This document shows, piece by piece, positions 19,436 to 29,311 of a stretch of DNA of 64,000 nt; positions within the stretch are counted from its first letter, which is position 1; each line of letters starts with the position of its first letter. The stretch comes from Rheinheimera maricola (GTDB lineage: Bacteria; Pseudomonadota; Gammaproteobacteria; Enterobacterales; Alteromonadaceae): positions 1,178,001 to 1,242,000 of the forward strand of contig NZ_JAERPS020000001.1 in the NCBI RefSeq assembly GCF_016918075.2, given 5' to 3'. The position numbers and the translations under genes are program-made. The notes under the pieces are model-generated. The model was not told the DNA's origin and searched no databases. It saw only the letters and a program-made list of their open reading frames with translations.

Positions 19436-22147
19436 TTAGTTAAATAACTGCTGTATTCTGGCTAGTAAGGGCAGCTCAGCCGGGCTTAACGGGCCAAACT
19501 GTAACCAACGCTTTAACAAGCTATGTTTATCCAGTTCACGGCCTTGGTTATGTTTATCCGACAGTAACATCAGCTGAACCTGCTGACGCTGTGGCGCCTC
19601 AGTGTCAGGTGATGGCGCTTCACACACTAACTCAAGAGCAACCGTCAACTGCTGCCGGGTAAACTGTTGCTCTTGCTGCGCGGCAAAGCATTCTCGGTAG
19701 CCAGCCGGTAATTGATCTGCACTCACACTAGCGTCACGTAACAGCTCAAACATCCGGTTAAAATCGCGCTGCTGCTGAGATTGCTGCCAACGCTGCTGTT
19801 TTTGCTTTAGTTTATCCAGTAGCTGTCGCACGGCCTGCTGCGTTGCAACGCTTTGTGGTGTCATAGCATTTAGCTGCTGTTGCACCGCATCAAACGCGCT
19901 GGGCTCCGCGGCTAATTCAAGCTCAACAATGACTGCCGACAACACCGACTCAAATTGGGCGACTTCGGCTTGCTCCGCCTGTTTTTGCTGTTCGAACTGG
20001 GCTGAGCGCGCATTAAAAAAGCCATCACATACCGCCCGAAATTGTTGCCACAATTGCTGATCTTGCTTGCGCGCGGCGCTGCCTAACTGTTTCCATTGTT
20101 GCTGACATTCTTTTAGCACTTTGGCGGTTTGATTTTGCTCACTCAATTGCACCGCTGCCTGCGCTTTGGCTATAAGTTGCTGCTTGGCGTCAGCTACCTG
20201 CTGCTGTGCCGCAGCTAACTGCTCTCGCAGTGGCGTCAAGGCTAAATTAAACTGCTCGTTTAGTACAACAAACTGCTGTTTGTCTACCGCCCCAGCTTGT
20301 TGCCAGGCTTGTTTTAGCTGTTGCAACTGCATTTCAAGGGCTTTGGCATCCATCTGCTGTTGTGCTAACTCTTGTAGCTGAGCAATCAGTTGTTGCCGCT
20401 GTACCACGTGCCCGGCCCGCAGCGCATCCTGCTCGGCAAAGTAAACCCGACAAGGAGCAAACGCCTGCTCACACGCCTGGTCAAATGCGGCATTCAACTG
20501 CGGCTCTAACGTTGGTTCAGCTTTACCCAGGCTATTCCAGGTTGCACGTGCTCGCTTTACTTCATCTGCACGTTGGCGGATCTGCGACGGCGTTATATCC
20601 AGCGGTAGTTGTTGTATTTGTTCAACTAACTGCTGCTTACGTGGTGTGGCAATATATCCTTGCCAATCTGCCAATTCTAGTTGCTTGTCGCGGGCAAATT
20701 CATAGTCTTTATTAAGCTGTGCCTGCTGTTGAGCCGTTAACTGCGCATAATCCTGCTCTATCCCTTTGAAAAGCCCAAACAGTACTTTGTATTTGCCAGC
20801 GCTATATAAACGGCGATATTGCGCCAGCTTACTGCGGCATTGACGCTGATATTTATCTGTCTGGGCGTTAAAATCCGCGGCCAGCTGTTGCCATTGTTGT
20901 GCTAACGCCAATTTTGCTTGCTGCAAGTCAGCAGGAATGGCAATGGGTATGGCTTTTGTCAGTCGCTGCCAGTCTTGCTGATACTGCTTCAATTGCCCTG
21001 TCAGCGCCTGATAGACTTCGGCTGTTTGTGGTACCGGCACTGCCGCCCAATCTGCCACAATTCGAGTTAACTGCGCCAGTTGCTCTGCCAGCAGTGGCAA
21101 CTGATTAAGTTGCTGCTGCATTGTTGCCAGCCGCTGCTGCAATGGCGCTTTTGCACTTATATCGGCCGCTTGCAGCTCGTTGGCCAGGGCATTAAGTTGC
21201 TGTTCAAGCTGCTGCGCAGCGTTGATATCTGTTGTCTGTAATGCCTGGTGCAACAGCTGCTGGATAGCATCAAGTTTGGCTGATAACTGCTGTTGTAACT
21301 GCTGACGTTCTGCCTCAACACGTAGCTCTGCCTGCTGTCGATTAAATTCTACCAACCTCGGAGCAAGCCATTGCTCAATTTGCAGGCATATTTTTTCATA
21401 TTTGCTGCGATATTCATCCGCTTCAGCGCCCAGACAGTCGAGTTCGGGTAGCACAGCTTGCCATTGCTGCTGATACTGCGCTAACTGCGCCGGTAAATCA
21501 GCCAACGCCGAACGTTCTCGCAGCGCATTAAGTTTTGCCAATAACAACGTCAGTTGCTTACGCAGTTGCAATGGTTTTTGTTTTTGCTCATGTAATTGCT
21601 GTAATTTGTGCTGCACATCGGCTAATAATTCGCCTTCACATTGCTTGGCCAATTTTTCCAGTGTTTTTTCGTCCGTTACCTGGCTTAGCAGCTCGCGCTT
21701 TTGTGCTAAGGCTAATAAGGGTTCTTGTAATGCTTTTACGTTCAGCTCTGGTTTATTTAACCGTTGAAGCAAGCCAAACTTAATGCCGGCATCGGTCTCT
21801 GTTTGCGCCAATTGCTCTAAAATAGTGCTGCGATTACATTGCGCAATAAATTGCTGCTTTAACTTCGGCTCTACCTGGTTATTCAGTAGCTGCTGGATCA
21901 CCGTTTGTTCAGCCAGTTGTTGTAAACGCTCGGCACTATCGTGCTTACTGGCCTGCCACCATAATGAAAAATCATTTAATTTTAACAGCGCCGCTTTGCG
22001 CACTGCCTCTGCACCGTCGTTAAAGGCAAGTTCATGCAGCACACTTTTATGCGCCTGTTCGTCACGGTTAAGTTCTTGTATTGCTTGCTGGCGCACGGCG
22101 GCGTCGGCATGTTGCCACTTCGGTTTAAAAAAACGTTTAAAGATCAT
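19436..22147 (-). CDS. Large glutamine-rich DUF349 protein
   Basis: 903 residues from the ATG at 22147, overlapping the yeaC stop region. The protein is almost entirely alpha-helical and very rich in Gln, Leu and Ala, with repeated stretches such as QQLKQAWQQAGAVDKQ and FNRMFELL. Several DUF349 units can be made out (each has a pattern like W..LG.AE and FR..CD.FF). Relatives occur in Shewanella and Vibrio; no biochemical role is established to my knowledge. A long coiled-coil scaffold is inferred. No signal peptide or membrane segment. It is the last gene of a three-gene string with the zinc-ribbon gene and yeaC. Confidence 0.8.
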   Translation of the reverse strand: MIFKRFFKPKWQHADAAVRQQAIQELNRDEQAHKSVLHELAFNDGAEAVRKAALLKLNDFSLWWQASKHDSAERLQQLAEQTVIQQLLNNQVEPKLKQQFIAQCNRSTILEQLAQTETDAGIKFGLLQRLNKPELNVKALQEPLLALAQKRELLSQVTDEKTLEKLAKQCEGELLADVQHKLQQLHEQKQKPLQLRKQLTLLLAKLNALRERSALADLPAQLAQYQQQWQAVLPELDCLGAEADEYRSKYEKICLQIEQWLAPRLVEFNRQQAELRVEAERQQLQQQLSAKLDAIQQLLHQALQTTDINAAQQLEQQLNALANELQAADISAKAPLQQRLATMQQQLNQLPLLAEQLAQLTRIVADWAAVPVPQTAEVYQALTGQLKQYQQDWQRLTKAIPIAIPADLQQAKLALAQQWQQLAADFNAQTDKYQRQCRSKLAQYRRLYSAGKYKVLFGLFKGIEQDYAQLTAQQQAQLNKDYEFARDKQLELADWQGYIATPRKQQLVEQIQQLPLDITPSQIRQRADEVKRARATWNSLGKAEPTLEPQLNAAFDQACEQAFAPCRVYFAEQDALRAGHVVQRQQLIAQLQELAQQQMDAKALEMQLQQLKQAWQQAGAVDKQQFVVLNEQFNLALTPLREQLAAAQQQVADAKQQLIAKAQAAVQLSEQNQTAKVLKECQQQWKQLGSAARKQDQQLWQQFRAVCDGFFNARSAQFEQQKQAEQAEVAQFESVLSAVIVELELAAEPSAFDAVQQQLNAMTPQSVATQQAVRQLLDKLKQKQQRWQQSQQQRDFNRMFELLRDASVSADQLPAGYRECFAAQQEQQFTRQQLTVALELVCEAPSPDTEAPQRQQVQLMLLSDKHNQGRELDKHSLLKRWLQFGPLSPAELPLLARIQQLFN

Positions 22148-22418
22148 CGTGCGAGAACCTTGCAATAGACGGCTGAGTTTCGAATTGTTTTTTCAGTTCG
22201 GCTTTAGATTTTTGTATCATCTGGCCATCGGCACCAATAGTAAAAAGCTCTTGCGATTTTAATACCTGTGCCTGATATGCCATAACCAGTTGCAGACTTT
22301 GTTCGCGCTGCGTTTCGCTCATGATATTGCCATCAGCCCAACGGCCAGTGGCAACCGATTCCGCCAGCTTTTCATAAGTGTCAGGCGACATCGCTTGCAC
22401 CAAAGCAGTAAAATTCAT
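22137..22418 (-). CDS. yeaC: YeaC/DUF1315 family protein
   Basis: 93 residues. It aligns with E. coli YeaC through the patterns LVQAMSPDTYEKL, GRWADG, QREQSLQLVMAYQA and GQMIQKSKAELK. A small soluble protein of unknown function. Its ATG overlaps the stop of the upstream zinc-ribbon gene (ATGA) and its own end overlaps the start of the DUF349 gene, so the three are probably co-translated. yeaC is the nearest enterobacterial name for the family. Confidence 0.85.
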   Translation of the reverse strand: MNFTALVQAMSPDTYEKLAESVATGRWADGNIMSETQREQSLQLVMAYQAQVLKSQELFTIGADGQMIQKSKAELKKQFETQPSIARFSHDDL

Positions 22419-22741
22419 TTGCGTCTTCTCAATAGCATAATGCGAGCGCGACTAACCATATACCAACAGAAACCCAGCCCGATAGCACCGCCAGCAATAT
22501 ATTGCTGCACACTGCCTGCGTCAGGATCCCACCAGTACATTAAGCCAAAACCCGCCAAGAATAATAACAACGCAAACATCGAGTGATTAACCAGGCTTTG
22601 CGCTTGATTTAAAGCCTTATCGCGCTGCAGCGATTCGCGCTTCTGCGGTGTTAACCCCGCGATATCACCATTGCACTTGTTGCAGTTAGCACTTTTATCG
22701 GAAATTTTATGTCCACAAAAAGGACAGGAAATAATAGCCAT
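22415..22741 (-). CDS. Zinc-ribbon membrane protein
   Basis: 108 residues. An N-terminal zinc ribbon with two CxxC pairs (CPFCGHKI and CNKCNGD) is followed by a charged linker and two membrane helices at about 53-70 and 79-96, ending in a basic tail (RARIMLLRRRK). The function is unknown; such zinc-ribbon plus two-helix proteins are common hypothetical inner-membrane proteins. It is the first gene of the overlapping trio with yeaC and the DUF349 gene. Confidence 0.7.
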   Translation of the reverse strand: MAIISCPFCGHKISDKSANCNKCNGDIAGLTPQKRESLQRDKALNQAQSLVNHSMFALLLFLAGFGLMYWWDPDAGSVQQYIAGGAIGLGFCWYMVSRARIMLLRRRK

Positions 22742-22776
22742 GGTACTCCAACGTTTATTCTGACAGCGTAAGCCGC

Positions 22777-24441
22777 CTACTGCATTGCCTGGTATATTTT
22801 ACTCATGATGCTGCCATACATACCAGTTTCAAATCGATCACCGGCAAAATAATAGCCAGTTTCACCTTCAATAAGCAGCGGGCTGTGCTTTTTATTGGTC
22901 AACAGCACCACTACCAGGTTGTAATACGGGTCAATCAGGGTCGCAGTTCCAGTCCAGCCGGTATGGCCAAACGCATAAGCGCTGGCATAAGGACCAAAAT
23001 GCCAGCTAAGATCGCCTGCGGTTGCCGTGCGCCAGCCCAATCCGACCGTATGATCAGCAACCGAAGGCCGGACAAACTGTTGCAACACCGCCTGACTAAA
23101 CACCGGCGTTAAGTTATAACCACCATGCAGCGCTAACATCGCCAGCTTCGCGGTCTCTTCTGCGGTGGCGAACAGCCCCGCGTGCCCGGCTACTCCATCA
23201 AAGGCATAACGGGCTTTTTCGTCATGAACATCACCCCGTACCACACCACGTTTATCTGCCGGAAAAATCACCCGGCCTCCACGGCTGTTGCCATCAATCT
23301 CGGTAGCAGCAATATGCTCAGGGGTGAAACCATGGCGCAGTGGATTAAACAGGGTATGAGTTAACCCCATTGGCTGATACAACGCCTGTGCCAGATACTC
23401 GTCCTGCGTCATGCCAGTGATACGTTCGATAATCAGCCCCAGCAGCATATAGTCAATGTCGCTGTATACAGCTTTGCCACCGCGTTCGCGCTCAAACGGT
23501 ACTTTGCTGGCGATAAGCTGCATGCTACGGGCACGGTTAGTGGAATAAAATGCCGGGCCATGGCGATTATCCGGCCGGTGAAAATGTACCTCGGGCGGAT
23601 AACCCGCATTGTGGTACAACAAATCGCTCACCAAACGACTATCACGGCCATCGCCCTGATACTCGGGCAGATAGTGTTGTACCGGCGCATTGATCTCGAG
23701 CTTGCCGGCGCTGACTAACTGCATCAGCGCATAATTTGTGGCATACATTTTGGTATTAGAGGCTAAATCAAACAGCGTATCGGTTTGCATTAGCTGTGGC
23801 GTTGCCAGTGCACTACCATCACTGTGGTAGCGGCTGGCATAGCCATAGGCAGTGTGTTTAATAATGTTCCCGTCTTTAGCAATCACTAACACTGCGCCGG
23901 GGAAACCTTGCGCAACTTCACGCTGAATAAGCGCGTCCAGCTCTTCCAGCTCTGCCACAGAAAAACCAGCCGCTTCAGCTGTGCCAGTTAACAACTGCGG
24001 ATAAGGCAGCACCAGGCGAATTTGCGCGCCTAAAGGTTCAACATCAAGCAGGGCTAACTGGTTCAGTCCATTACGTGTTACCGAGCTAATATCAAGCAGA
24101 AGATGTTGGCCAAGTGCGGCATCCGGTTGTAGCGCTAATACCTTACCGTTTATGCTCAGTGTCACCTTACTGGCTGTACCTAGCTGCAACAGCAGTTCAC
24201 CCTGCCCTTTATAAGCAATAAAACCGGCACGGTTATTTACTAGCGCCCGTTTGCTTTGGTTGTCAGGCCAGTTTACATCAAGCTGGCCAACACCTTTGCC
24301 GGCGCTAAGCGCGCTGCGCTGCTGTTCAGTCTGAGCACTAATGGCTACAGGCGAAATCTGCAGCCAGTTTGTCACTGCAGCACAGCTACTTAACATTAGC
24401 AGCACTGATGCTAGCGACACGCGGTTAATGGCACTTAGCAT
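22777..24441 (-). CDS. PBP4B-like serine hydrolase lipoprotein (YfeW family)
   Basis: 554 residues from the ATG at 24441; a TTG at 24471 is less likely. The N-terminal signal peptide ends in a lipobox-like LMLSSC. An N-terminal domain of about 150 residues precedes a class C beta-lactamase-like domain with the active-site SxxK in FDLASNTKMYATNYA, a Tyr motif YSDIDY and HTGWTGT. The NTKMYATN segment matches E. coli YfeW (PBP4B), a reported DD-carboxypeptidase-like protein. It probably acts on peptidoglycan or related peptides in the periplasm. It follows the carboxypeptidase gene by 10 bases. Confidence 0.85.
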   Translation of the reverse strand: MLSAINRVSLASVLLMLSSCAAVTNWLQISPVAISAQTEQQRSALSAGKGVGQLDVNWPDNQSKRALVNNRAGFIAYKGQGELLLQLGTASKVTLSINGKVLALQPDAALGQHLLLDISSVTRNGLNQLALLDVEPLGAQIRLVLPYPQLLTGTAEAAGFSVAELEELDALIQREVAQGFPGAVLVIAKDGNIIKHTAYGYASRYHSDGSALATPQLMQTDTLFDLASNTKMYATNYALMQLVSAGKLEINAPVQHYLPEYQGDGRDSRLVSDLLYHNAGYPPEVHFHRPDNRHGPAFYSTNRARSMQLIASKVPFERERGGKAVYSDIDYMLLGLIIERITGMTQDEYLAQALYQPMGLTHTLFNPLRHGFTPEHIAATEIDGNSRGGRVIFPADKRGVVRGDVHDEKARYAFDGVAGHAGLFATAEETAKLAMLALHGGYNLTPVFSQAVLQQFVRPSVADHTVGLGWRTATAGDLSWHFGPYASAYAFGHTGWTGTATLIDPYYNLVVVLLTNKKHSPLLIEGETGYYFAGDRFETGMYGSIMSKIYQAMQ

Positions 24442-24451
24442 GGCTGCTAAC

Positions 24452-25579
24452 TTAACGCAATTTATCGACAACCGCTAAAACAGCCGGCAGCATGTCCTGG
24501 CCCAATTTCATTGAGCGTACATCCGACCAACCGTAGGCTTCATCCGGCAAATTAGCGTTGTCTTTAAACGGCATTTCTACCGTATAAGCCAGACAGTTAA
24601 ACTGCTCGCCAACCCAGGCAGTTGCAACGGTCATATTAGCTTTGCCCGGTTCATCTAAATCATAACCGAACTCAGTTTGAAACTCTGGTGTCACGGCCAG
24701 CAACGTTTGTTTGAATAGGTTTTCCAGCTGGGTAATACGGTCGTTGTACGACGGTACGCCTTCGGTGCCGGCAACAAAGTTGTAAGGCAGGTTTTCATCA
24801 CCGTGCATATCGAGAAATAAATCGACGCCGGTTTCGAGCATTTTTTGCCGTACCAGAAACACTTCCGGGCTTTTTTCCATCGACGGAGTAAGCCATTCAC
24901 GGTTCAGGTTCATGCCGGCAGCATTGGTGCGTAAATGGCCACGTACCGAGCCATCCGGGTTCATGTTTGGCACTATGTAAAACACGGCCTTAGCCAGCAG
25001 TGCGCGCGCTACGCCATCGTCCTCATCCAGTAAACGGTCTAGCAGGCCTTCAATAAGCCACTCGGCCATGGTTTCACCCGGATGCTGACGCGCAGTGATC
25101 CAGATTTTCTTTTTGCCTTCCTCTGGTTCACCGACAATCAGCATGCTCATGTCGCGGCCATCCAGTGTTTCGCCCAGTTCAACCAGCTGACAGTTGTAAT
25201 CACACTGTGCCTGATGCAGTAAATCCATATGGCGCTCGTAGCTATAAGGAGCAAAATACGCAAAATACACCGATTCAGCTTCAGGAAAGTGTTTAATCGT
25301 TAACGCCTTGCCATCATATTCAGTGTCTACCCGGAACCAGGTTTGCCGATCGTACGAGGCAACTGCCTGATAGTCTTTCCAACCATCCGGATAGGCGGAG
25401 TCACCCGCATTGGTAATAACCAGCGTGTGCTCCTGGGCATGCTCGGTGCTTAAACGAAAATGGAACCATTGATAAAAATCAGACTGGTTATCTTTGCGGA
25501 TAGCCAGTTGAATATTGTCCGGGCTGTCGGCTTGTAATACTTCGATATTGCCGCTGTCAAAATTGCTGGTGATTTTCAT
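24452..25579 (-). CDS. M14-type zinc carboxypeptidase (cytosolic type)
   Basis: 375 residues without a signal peptide. An N-terminal beta domain of about 120 residues, as in the bacterial cytosolic carboxypeptidase-like group, precedes the M14 catalytic domain. Zinc ligands appear in ARQHPGETMAEW (HxxE) and LDMHGDEN, the substrate-binding region in LNREW, and the catalytic glutamate probably in YTVEMPFKD. It may trim C-terminal residues of peptides or proteins; the substrate is not known. Ten bases separate it from the PBP4B-like gene downstream. Confidence 0.87.
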   Translation of the reverse strand: MKITSNFDSGNIEVLQADSPDNIQLAIRKDNQSDFYQWFHFRLSTEHAQEHTLVITNAGDSAYPDGWKDYQAVASYDRQTWFRVDTEYDGKALTIKHFPEAESVYFAYFAPYSYERHMDLLHQAQCDYNCQLVELGETLDGRDMSMLIVGEPEEGKKKIWITARQHPGETMAEWLIEGLLDRLLDEDDGVARALLAKAVFYIVPNMNPDGSVRGHLRTNAAGMNLNREWLTPSMEKSPEVFLVRQKMLETGVDLFLDMHGDENLPYNFVAGTEGVPSYNDRITQLENLFKQTLLAVTPEFQTEFGYDLDEPGKANMTVATAWVGEQFNCLAYTVEMPFKDNANLPDEAYGWSDVRSMKLGQDMLPAVLAVVDKLR

Positions 25580-25683
25580 AACTCAATCCGTAGGCATAAA
25601 AAAGGCTAAAAGAGTACCACAGCCGCAATATGCTGCAACGTTGTGGTAAAGACATGGTTCAGATTCTAACAGGTTAAGCGTAA

Positions 25684-25712
25684 AGAAAAAGCCGCTAAAA
25701 AGCGGCTTTTCG
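25684..25712 (-). terminator. Rho-independent terminator after the GAPDH gene
   Basis: On the minus strand AAAAGCCGCT, loop TTTT, AGCGGCTTTT plus further T/C: a ten-pair stem beginning about 15 bases after the GAPDH stop. Confidence 0.88.
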
Positions 25713-25725
25713 ATAAAGACACAGA

Positions 25726-27177
25726 TTAACGCGCTACCGGCAGCGTTGGGTACTTAATGCCGGCCATGTCGTTCATTACCCGGATAACCTGAGTGCTGTA
25801 ACCAAACTCGTTGTCATACCACACATACAACACACAGCGGTCGCCATCGACGATAGTGGCTTGCGAGTCAACCACACCGGCGTAACGTGAACCGACTAAA
25901 TCAGACGACACAATCTCAGTTGAAGCAGTAAAGTCAATTTGGTCCTGCAACTCGGAAAATAACGAGGTGCGCTGCAAAAAGTCGTTCATTTCATCACGGC
26001 TGGTTTCGCGGTTTAAATTCAGTGATAAAATCGCCATCGATACATTCGGCGTTGGTACCCGTATAGCATTACCGGTTAACTTGCCTTTTAGCTGAGGTAA
26101 GGCTTTAGCCACGGCACTGGCGGCACCAGTAGAGGTTAATACCATATTCAGCGGTGCTGCACGGCCGCGGCGCTCGGCGCTGTGAAAGTTGTCAATCAGG
26201 TTTTGATCGTTGGTGTACGAGTGCACCGTTTCAACGTGGCCGTTACGAATACCGAACTCGTCTTCCAGCGCTTTTAACACTGGCGTAATGGCGTTGGTAG
26301 TACAGCTGGCAGCAGAAACAATTTTATGCTCGGGTAAAATCATGTGCTGATTTACGCCATAAACGATATTAGGTACATCGCCCTTGGCCGGCGCAGTTAA
26401 CAACACTTTAGCGGAGCCTTTGCTACTAAAGTGAATGCTCAGCTCTTTGTCATCTTTCCAAATACCGGTGTTATCAACCACCAACGCATCTGAAATACCA
26501 TACTGGGTATAATCAACCAGCTCTGGTGAATTAGCGTAAATAACTTTAATAAAGGTACCATTGGCTTTAATACCCTGGTTTTCTTCATCTACGGTGATAC
26601 TGCCGTTAAAGGGCCCATGGATAGAATCACGGCGCAGCAAGCTAGCGCGCTTTTCTAAATCGCCTTTTTTACCGCCGCGCACCACTATCGCGCGTAAGCG
26701 TAATTTGGTGCTTGGGCCAGAACGCTCCAGCATTAAACGGGCTAACAACCGGCCAATACGACCAAAGCCATATAAAACAACATCGACTGGTTTTACTTGA
26801 TCTTCATGATCCAGCAGCTCTGCCAGCTCACGGGCTAAATACTGCTCCAGCTCTGTACCATTGGCGGCATTTTTGTAAATATAGCCATAAGCCAGCTTAC
26901 CAATATCAACCCGACCTGGTGCCAGGTTCATTTTACTGATGGCTTCAAGTACCGGAAAGCTTTCACGTAAGCGCAGTTTCTGCCCTTCAAAACGTTCAAC
27001 ACTTTTATGGGCTTTAATAATGTCGATGGTCGTAGCATTTACCAGCGGGCGGCCATACACCACCACCTCAATCCCTTTGTTACGGTACAAACGGCCAATA
27101 ATAGGCTGCATGTTTTCGGCGTATTCCTGGCGTTCCTGCCAGCTCTTCTGGTACTGCTCTGCGTGCGTTAGGGTCAT
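25726..27177 (-). CDS. Glyceraldehyde-3-phosphate dehydrogenase, long form
   Basis: 483 residues, about 150 longer than the usual GAPDH because of an N-terminal helical extension (1-125). The NAD-binding fold starts at VVLYGFGRIGRLLARL, and the catalytic cysteine is in SAASCTTNAI. Long GAPDH of this kind is known in Shewanella, Vibrio and Pseudoalteromonas as a second enzyme next to GapA; whether it works in glycolysis or gluconeogenesis here cannot be told. It is monocistronic, with its own terminator. Confidence 0.92.
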   Translation of the reverse strand: MTLTHAEQYQKSWQERQEYAENMQPIIGRLYRNKGIEVVVYGRPLVNATTIDIIKAHKSVERFEGQKLRLRESFPVLEAISKMNLAPGRVDIGKLAYGYIYKNAANGTELEQYLARELAELLDHEDQVKPVDVVLYGFGRIGRLLARLMLERSGPSTKLRLRAIVVRGGKKGDLEKRASLLRRDSIHGPFNGSITVDEENQGIKANGTFIKVIYANSPELVDYTQYGISDALVVDNTGIWKDDKELSIHFSSKGSAKVLLTAPAKGDVPNIVYGVNQHMILPEHKIVSAASCTTNAITPVLKALEDEFGIRNGHVETVHSYTNDQNLIDNFHSAERRGRAAPLNMVLTSTGAASAVAKALPQLKGKLTGNAIRVPTPNVSMAILSLNLNRETSRDEMNDFLQRTSLFSELQDQIDFTASTEIVSSDLVGSRYAGVVDSQATIVDGDRCVLYVWYDNEFGYSTQVIRVMNDMAGIKYPTLPVAR

Positions 27178-27302
27178 GTGTCAGCCTTTTACTTCAGTAA
27201 GATGAATTAATAGGGATGCCAAAGCACGGTCTGCGCCGCTGCTGCTTTGCCGGCGCGTATTGTAATAGAAGTTGAAAGCCTACGACAACAGTTACAGCTT
27301 TT

Positions 27303-27689
27303 TTATTCTGCTGTCCCTTTAAAGCTTAGTGATACCGAATTAACACAATAACGCTGACCGGTAGGTTGCGGGCCATCCGTAAATACATGACCTAAGTGCG
27401 CATCACAATGGCTACAGACAATTTCGGTACGCTCCATACCATGGCTGGCATCACGCTGGTAGCTTACCCTCCCCTCAAGCGCCTGATAAAAGCTTGGCCA
27501 GCCGCAGCCGGCATCAAACTTAGTAGCAGAGCTAAATAATTCTGTACCACAACAAACACAGTGGTAGCTGCCCTGTTGTTCGTTGTGCAACAAAGTACCG
27601 CTAAACGGATATTCTGTGCCTTTTAATCGGGTAATGCGGTATTGCTCATCGGTTAAACGTTCACGCCATTGTTGCTCAGTAAGTTTCAT
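27303..27689 (-). CDS. msrB: Peptide-methionine (R)-S-oxide reductase
   Basis: 128 residues from the ATG at 27689, eight bases after GGTGGA; an ATG at 27695 is too close to that site and the longer frame to 27800 overlaps the esterase gene. It repairs methionine-R-sulfoxide in proteins. Zinc-binding CVCCG and CSHCD pairs, the fold motif GCGWPSF and the catalytic cysteine in RYCVNSVSL are all present. It overlaps the end of the upstream esterase gene by 14 bases, implying co-translation. Confidence 0.94.
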   Translation of the reverse strand: MKLTEQQWRERLTDEQYRITRLKGTEYPFSGTLLHNEQQGSYHCVCCGTELFSSATKFDAGCGWPSFYQALEGRVSYQRDASHGMERTEIVCSHCDAHLGHVFTDGPQPTGQRYCVNSVSLSFKGTAE

Positions 27690-28473
27690 TGGCATTTTCC
27701 ACCGCCTTTGTCGTTGTTGCGTATGGCGCAAACCATCGCATAATTTGCTCAAGCGTACTGCGCCAGTTATCCCAGACATGTCCGTAGGGCACTTCAACAT
27801 AGCTCACGTCATACCCTTGCTTTACCACTTGCCGATGAAAGGCACGTCCGGCTCGGGTGTTGTCATTACGCGTACCTACCGTAATAAACATTTTTACTGC
27901 AGAGACCGTAGCTTGTTGATATACCTTAGCCAAAATTTTCACATGTTTATCGCTGGCTGGTGATTGCATGGCCAGGTGAGTAAAACTTTTAGGTAGCAAT
28001 ACGCCAAAACATCCCGCATTCAGAGCGCCAAACGACAAACCCATTATCATGCTTTTACGCTCACTGAATTGCAGCCTGAAGCGCTGCTCTATCACAGGTA
28101 TTAATTCTTGCTGAAAAAATCCGGCATAGTCGGCGTTGCACATAAATTGGCTATGTCGGCGGTTAATAGTCAGATCATCCGGATCGCGGCTATCTACAAA
28201 TACGGCAATAACCGGTGCAATGTTGTTTTGCTGCATCAGAGAAACCAGCAATTGATCAAACTTGGCGTCTTGCAGGTAATTTTGGCCATCTGTCACAAAC
28301 ATTATTTGTGCAGCCTGAATGTCGGCGCTATTAAGCGGCGCAAGTACACGATACTGTAACGAGTAGCCAAGCTTTTCGCTGTATATAACCAGGTTATCTG
28401 ACAAGCTGTAATCGGTAGGCGTCGCCATTATTGTCTGACACCAGATAAGCAGTACCAGATAGCTATATTTCAT
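27676..28473 (-). CDS. Secreted alpha/beta-hydrolase esterase (esterase D-like family)
   Basis: 265 residues from the ATG at 28473, eight bases after CAGG; the longer frame to 28608 has no such site. A signal peptide ([20 protein letters not shown]) suggests export. The nucleophile elbow is [13 protein letters not shown] (GxSxG), the acid may be in the [11 protein letters not shown] region and the histidine in PYGHVWDNW. It resembles the putative esterase family PF00756 that includes enterochelin esterase. The substrate is unknown. It is placed between an unknown secreted protein and msrB. Confidence 0.8.
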   Translation of the reverse strand: MKYSYLVLLIWCQTIMATPTDYSLSDNLVIYSEKLGYSLQYRVLAPLNSADIQAAQIMFVTDGQNYLQDAKFDQLLVSLMQQNNIAPVIAVFVDSRDPDDLTINRRHSQFMCNADYAGFFQQELIPVIEQRFRLQFSERKSMIMGLSFGALNAGCFGVLLPKSFTHLAMQSPASDKHVKILAKVYQQATVSAVKMFITVGTRNDNTRAGRAFHRQVVKQGYDVSYVEVPYGHVWDNWRSTLEQIMRWFAPYATTTKAVENANETY

Positions 28474-28492
28474 GGCGCAACCTGCTGAGGGG

Positions 28493-29008
28493 TTACTCAG
28501 CAAATAGTTTGGTGATATTACGATAGTAGTGGGTTGCAGGGCGCGCCTTTGGTCTTTGCAACGCATCCAGCAATTGGCGGAAATGGGCATCAGTGTCGGC
28601 CAACACAAAGCTATAACCGCCCGACCCGGCCACTAAAATGTTCATGCTCAATTGTGCCGTTCCATCATTACTACGAATAAAATTCAGACTATCGCGCACC
28701 GCGAAATTTGCCACACTGTAGTTAAAAAATTGCAGGGCAAACTCTTGTTGCTGAAAAGACGTAGGAAACTCGGTACGAGCAGAAAAGTAACGGCTATAAG
28801 CGCGTGACACTACGTCGCGTTTGGCCACGGGCAATGTTGAAGTAGCATTGATGGTAAAATGCAGTTTGCAGTGGCCGGCCGTTTTTTGTTCAATCATGTT
28901 CCAGCACGGCTTATTTTGCTCGGCAGAAAAATCAACCATTGGTTTTGCAGAAACAGCAAAACATGATAGCAGGCAACCCAACACAAGCATCCGTGTCATT
29001 ACTGGCAT
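28493..29008 (-). CDS. Secreted protein of unknown function
   Basis: 171 residues with a clear signal peptide (TRMLVLGCLLSCFAVSA). GGAGG lies four to five bases before the ATG at 29008; the ATG at 28999 is an alternative. The mature part has two cysteines (NKPCWN, GHCKLHF) that could form a disulfide, and a mixed helix/strand pattern. I do not recognise the family. It is 19 bases upstream of the esterase gene and probably in the same operon. Confidence 0.6.
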   Translation of the reverse strand: MPVMTRMLVLGCLLSCFAVSAKPMVDFSAEQNKPCWNMIEQKTAGHCKLHFTINATSTLPVAKRDVVSRAYSRYFSARTEFPTSFQQQEFALQFFNYSVANFAVRDSLNFIRSNDGTAQLSMNILVAGSGGYSFVLADTDAHFRQLLDALQRPKARPATHYYRNITKLFAE

Positions 29009-29311
29009 AACTCCTCCGCGACTTCTTTATAAAACAGCAACAGCATAAATACGCAGCGCCAAACACCTTTATAGTATGAAAATTTTATCAATTCAATTAA
29101 TTGGCAAAAATAGCGGCTATTTCTTTCTGTTATACCTCGTTAAGCCGGTTATCCCTAGCGTATTAAACCTACAGCGGTAAAAATTCGGCAGGGTTGGTAA
29201 CACCTGTACCTGGTTAATGAGTAACGACCTGGGCCCGCGAATAAGCTTCAACAAACACATCGCTATTAAATTTATTAGCAAAACACTTAAGAAAACGTCA
29301 AATTGGTTAAC
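29009..29311. other. Gene-free stretch of about 300 bases
   Basis: AT-rich upstream region of the secreted-protein gene. It contains a short palindrome AAATAGC-G-GCTATTT at 29108-29122, a possible operator. No ORF, RNA or attC-like structure was recognised, and it marks the left boundary of the cassette-bearing region. Confidence 0.5.

Noticed and set aside
20362-20715. Open frame antisense to the DUF349 gene
   Set aside because: It arises from the biased Gln/Leu/Ala codons of the real gene; it has no ribosome binding site and no recognisable product.
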